From Bradysia coprophila (Eukaryota; Arthropoda; Insecta; Diptera; Sciaridae): DNA of 64,000 nucleotides. Where the stretch lies: the NCBI RefSeq assembly GCF_014529535.1, contig NW_023503827.1:1-64000 (forward strand), read 5' to 3'. The notes under the pieces are model-generated. The model was not told where the DNA came from, searched no databases, and worked only from the letters and a program-made list of their open reading frames with translations. Position 1 is the stretch's first letter; each line of letters begins with the position of its first letter. Shown in pieces: positions 60,883-64,000 of this stretch. The translations under genes and the position numbers were made by a program.

Positions 60883-61867
60883 TTAGGGATCACTTTCAGC
60901 AGCAGCTTCAGTTTCTGGTGCTTCTGTCTCCGAAGCTTCTGTCTCTGGAGCTTCAGTCTCTGAAGCTTCTGTCTCAGGTGCATCGGTTTCTGGAGCTTCG
61001 GTTTCGGGAGCTTCGGTTTCTGGAGCTTCGGTTTCTGTAGCTTCAGTTTCTGGGACTTCTGTTTCTGGGGCTTCGGTTTCTGGGGCTTCAGTCTCTGGTG
61101 CTTCAGTCTCTGGAGCTTCTGTATCAGGTGCTTCGGTTTCTGGCGCTTCAGTTTCTGGAGTTTCGGTTTCTGGAGCTTCGGTTTCTGGAGCTTCGGTTTC
61201 TGGAGCTTCGGTTTCTGGAGCTTCAGTTTCTGGAGCTTCGGTTTCTGGAGCTTCGGTTTCTGGAGCTTCGGTTTCTGGAGCTTCGGTTTCTGGAGCTTCG
61301 GTTTCTGGGGCTTCGGTTTCTGGAGCTTCAGTTTCTGGAGCTTCGGTTTCTGGAGCTTCGGTTTCTGGTGCTTCGGTTTCTGGAGCTGGTGTTTCTAAAA
61401 GTAAATGACGGTTATGATCGCTATGTGACATTATAGATTGAGGAATAACATTGCGAAGGAATCCAATTCAACAAAAGCAACGCTAATATATGCAGTTTTC
61501 ACTACATTAAAAATAAAAATAACAATGAAAATGTACCAATTGGTGGTGTCGGTTCGATTGGATGAGTACAGTTCACAGGTGGTGTTGGTCGTGGCGGACG
61601 TGTAGGCTTTCCAGGATGCGGTCGCTCTTTCGATTCATCAGATTCAGCCGAATGGGAATCAGATTCAGGCGAACTGGACTCAGATTCGTCGGAATGATGA
61701 TGATGTGGTGGTCTAGGAAGATGTGGCGGTCTTAGAGGCCAATGTGGACGTGCGAGTTTCTTTGACAATTCTTCTATATCATGATTGAAGTTATTTGCAG
61801 GCAAAAAAGCACCAGTTGCCAAATAGAAGCATCCAATGATGAAGACAAGAGTCGCTATTTGTGCCAT
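60883..61867 (-). CDS. Secreted acidic P-E-T-E-A repeat protein, mucin-like
   Basis: Two minus-strand exons, 61,867-61,537 and 61,394-60,883, joined in phase 1 across a 142-bp GT-AG intron (donor GTACAT, acceptor TTTTAG). The product is 280 residues. Residues 1-20 are a signal peptide (A-T-L-V-F-I-I-G-C-F-Y-L-A-T-G-A). Residues 40-60 are rich in P, R and H (H-H-H-H). Residues 60-80 are S/E/D-rich. A basic proline segment follows with one N-glycosylation sequon (N-C-T). Exon 2 is almost entirely the pentapeptide E-T-E-A-P, about 30 copies with variants such as D-T-E-A-P, E-T-E-V-P and E-T-D-A-P. Regular Thr next to Pro suggests dense O-glycosylation. A secreted mucin, salivary or matrix component is inferred. 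No enzymatic domain is present. The 15-bp DNA repeat makes allele length likely to vary. Confidence 0.88.
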
Positions 61868-61914
61868 TTTTGATTTTCGCTGTGATGATGTTCGTTCGTT
61901 CGTTGTACTCGAAA

Positions 61915-61951
61915 CAATGATTCTATTTACAAAATAGTCAACTGATTTATA
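61915..61951 (-). promoter_or_regulatory. Core promoter of the P-E-T-E-A gene
   Basis: On the minus strand TATAAAT runs from 61,951 to 61,945, and the arthropod-type initiator TCATTG runs from 61,920 to 61,915. Taking the initiator A (61,918) as +1, the TATA box begins at about -33, the usual place. The 5' leader would be about 51 bases. Confidence 0.65.
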
Positions 61952-61959
61952 GTCAAAAT

Positions 61960-64000
61960 CTGTATCATCTAATCATCCTAATATTTGCTAATGCACTTCA
62001 CAATAAGAAATTTTCCAAATTGAGTCATTTACAGGTCGTTAAGTGTATAATTCCACTCGATGCAAAATTAGTGCTCCGTAATGTAATGAAACTGCATTAT
62101 ACGTAGTTAAAGTAAGTGGGAAATTTGCAATTACTGAGAACTAAATTATCAGAACAAACATTTATCACTTTCCATCCAAACAAACTAATTAAATTTATTC
62201 ATTTTACTGTTCAGTTCTTTGTTGTCATCGAAAGATATCGTCGTTATCTTGCCGGAGGTACAAATATACAACAATTTAATTTTATTGTTTGTAGAAGAAG
62301 TCTATTGCCCAGGTGTCGTAACTTAAACTTGAACTTGATGCATCATATATGTTGCGCTAATTCGTAATTATTAAATATTTTTTTTATAAAAGAAAGTGAA
62401 TTAGAAATTTTGTCCAATACAGAGCTCAGACCTATTTTTGAAAATGTGATTCCTGAAACTTCCTAAAGTTCTTAAACATCCTAAAATTTTCCTAAAAATT
62501 TCTGAGATTCCATAAATTCCGAGAAACTAATTCTCCTAATTTTTTGATCTTACTCCACATTTTCATATACTTAACATTACAAGTCTGGCTTGATTATACC
62601 CCTTTTCCGCTAGTGTGGAATGTCATTTACATTATGAAAACGGTCGTGTTATCAAAGTGGTTGGTGTAATTCAGATATGCTGAATATGAACTGTGATTTA
62701 TCCCCGATTTTCGGAGATGCACAGCACCATATATAATTGTTTGACACCAAATTAATGAAAATGAATATTCCATTCAGTCCGACGGCCGGGTTTCATATAT
62801 GTGGAACATTAAATTTCCAATAAACTATGATTTTGAGGTCCATTAACCTTTTTGTGGGTTGATCGATGATTTTGGTTGCATTACCAGTAAATTATATCAG
62901 AACAAAAATAATGAAAGAATCGTCTATGTATATCAGATTACCGAAAGAACCATGAAATGCTTCTACAACTGACAAGATAACAATTGTACTCGTCGTTTTT
63001 TCTTTCCTTTTATAAAATATATTCTTTCATCCAGACACATTGTGCGGGTCAATAGTAGTTTCATTTTTCTAAATTTGAAAGTAATAGATCGCTACCAGTT
63101 AATTATTGATCGTGTGAATATTATAATACACTATCTTCAGATCAGCCTGGAATGCTACCATTGGATAACGTATATATACATATCGACATTACAAACAACG
63201 TTCGGTAATTTATATTTTATGATCATGTACTATTTGATGTTTTTCAAAGTTGAAAGAAAGAAGAAGACGAACAAAAAACTACATGATTAATGGTTAAATG
63301 TAGAAACATATACGGCAAAGACATTAATATCAAGAATATAATAATAAAAAAAATGTGTCATCATATCATAGACTGAAACTTCATCATCAAATTGAATGTT
63401 AAATGGAAAGGAATTTTTAATAGACGACATACTAAATAGTTCTTGATTTGTATATCATTTAAATTCAAGATTGAATAATTTGATAATTCTCTTTTTTTTG
63501 CTTAATCGATCGATTTCCAATAAAAATTAAATTAAATTCTACATATAATTACAATCTAATGAAAGAAAATCATTTTAAGACAAAATGACGAGGGACACAG
63601 CAGTAACAAAAAAAAGACCAAAGAATCTTTTTTTTTTCATATGAGCAATAAAATTTATTACTTTTGATGTCCCTTTAACATGAAATAAAGTTATTTTACA
63701 AATGTGTAATGGCTGATGGTGAATGGCCAAAGGATGTTGGCTACATGTGAAGTGTATTCAATTATTAATAATTCATTTTGACAGTTCGTTTAACATTTTT
63801 TTTTATTGACTTTCGGCCTCAAGCTGCGAGTTTTGATGATAGGTATTATTCGCATTAAAAACTGTCTTCGTGTAATCGGTCATAACTTACACATTCATTA
63901 TATTTTATATCATTTGCGAACGAATCGAATACCACTGGTTTTGTAATATGAATATACGTACAATACATATCTACATATCCAACATGCCATATCTATAAAG
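61960..64000. other. Non-coding, no gene seen
   Basis: AT-rich DNA upstream of the P-E-T-E-A gene to the window edge. The frames at 62,116-62,367 and 63,042-63,290 lack motifs and supporting splice sites. Confidence 0.45.

Noticed and set aside
61098..61436. Plus-strand leucine-rich frame (F-L-E-L-R repeats)
   Set aside because: Antisense shadow of the P-E-T-E-A gene, which has a signal peptide, introns and a promoter on the minus strand.

Overview
This is AT-rich animal nuclear DNA, most likely from an insect and plausibly a fly or midge. The support is short GT-AG introns of about 50 to 125 bp, a well-placed TATA box plus TCATTG initiator in front of one gene, a DM9-domain gene, and Ty1/copia elements primed by the initiator-methionine tRNA half-molecule as in Drosophila copia. 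The species cannot be named from sequence alone. Gene density is low. I find five host genes or gene remnants and a large load of mobile DNA.

Layout. 1-2.1 kb: non-coding DNA with a foldback repeat that has a mariner-like MITE in its loop. 2.5-3.8 kb: a six-exon PLP-dependent serine/threonine dehydratase gene carrying three single-base frame breaks. 5.3-5.7 kb: a TTAA-flanked palindromic MITE. 5.95-6.7 kb: a decayed coding-like tract. 11.6-14.7 kb: a nested composite element with hAT-like ends that holds two opposed satellite arrays, one with a 135-bp higher-order period, and a further inserted repeat. 16.7-18.2 kb: a non-autonomous hAT element with a perfect 8-bp target duplication. 18.2-19.5 kb: a deleted copia relic. 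20.1-24.0 kb: a very young copia element with identical LTRs that lacks its gag zinc knuckle and protease. It sits inside a cluster of small palindromic repeats. 24.2-25.3 kb: two MITEs. 27.6-28.2 kb: an old relative of the 16.7-kb hAT element. 32.5-34.2 kb: a dense cluster of inverted repeats.

34.3-34.9 kb (minus): an intact DM9 gene whose first coding exon is four bases long. 37.3-38.4 kb: two foldback satellite structures. 39.5-41.9 kb (minus): the 3' exons of a single-pass membrane protein with a Y-E-E-I motif in its tail. 49.2-49.4 kb (plus): a two-exon, 56-residue peptide gene. 53.0-53.4 kb: a second TTAA palindrome related to the 5.3-kb one. 60.9-61.9 kb (minus): a secreted, very acidic P-E-T-E-A repeat protein with a readable core promoter. 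The remaining long stretches (about 6.7-11.6, 14.7-16.7, 25.3-27.6, 28.2-32.5, 34.9-37.3, 41.9-49.2, 49.4-53.0, 53.4-60.9 and 62-64 kb) show no convincing genes and may be introns or intergenic DNA.

The host genes do not form an obvious pathway. One is metabolic (amino-acid dehydratase), one is a probable carbohydrate-binding or immune-type DM9 protein, one is a membrane receptor-like protein, and two are small or secreted proteins. No tRNA, rRNA or CRISPR array was recognised.
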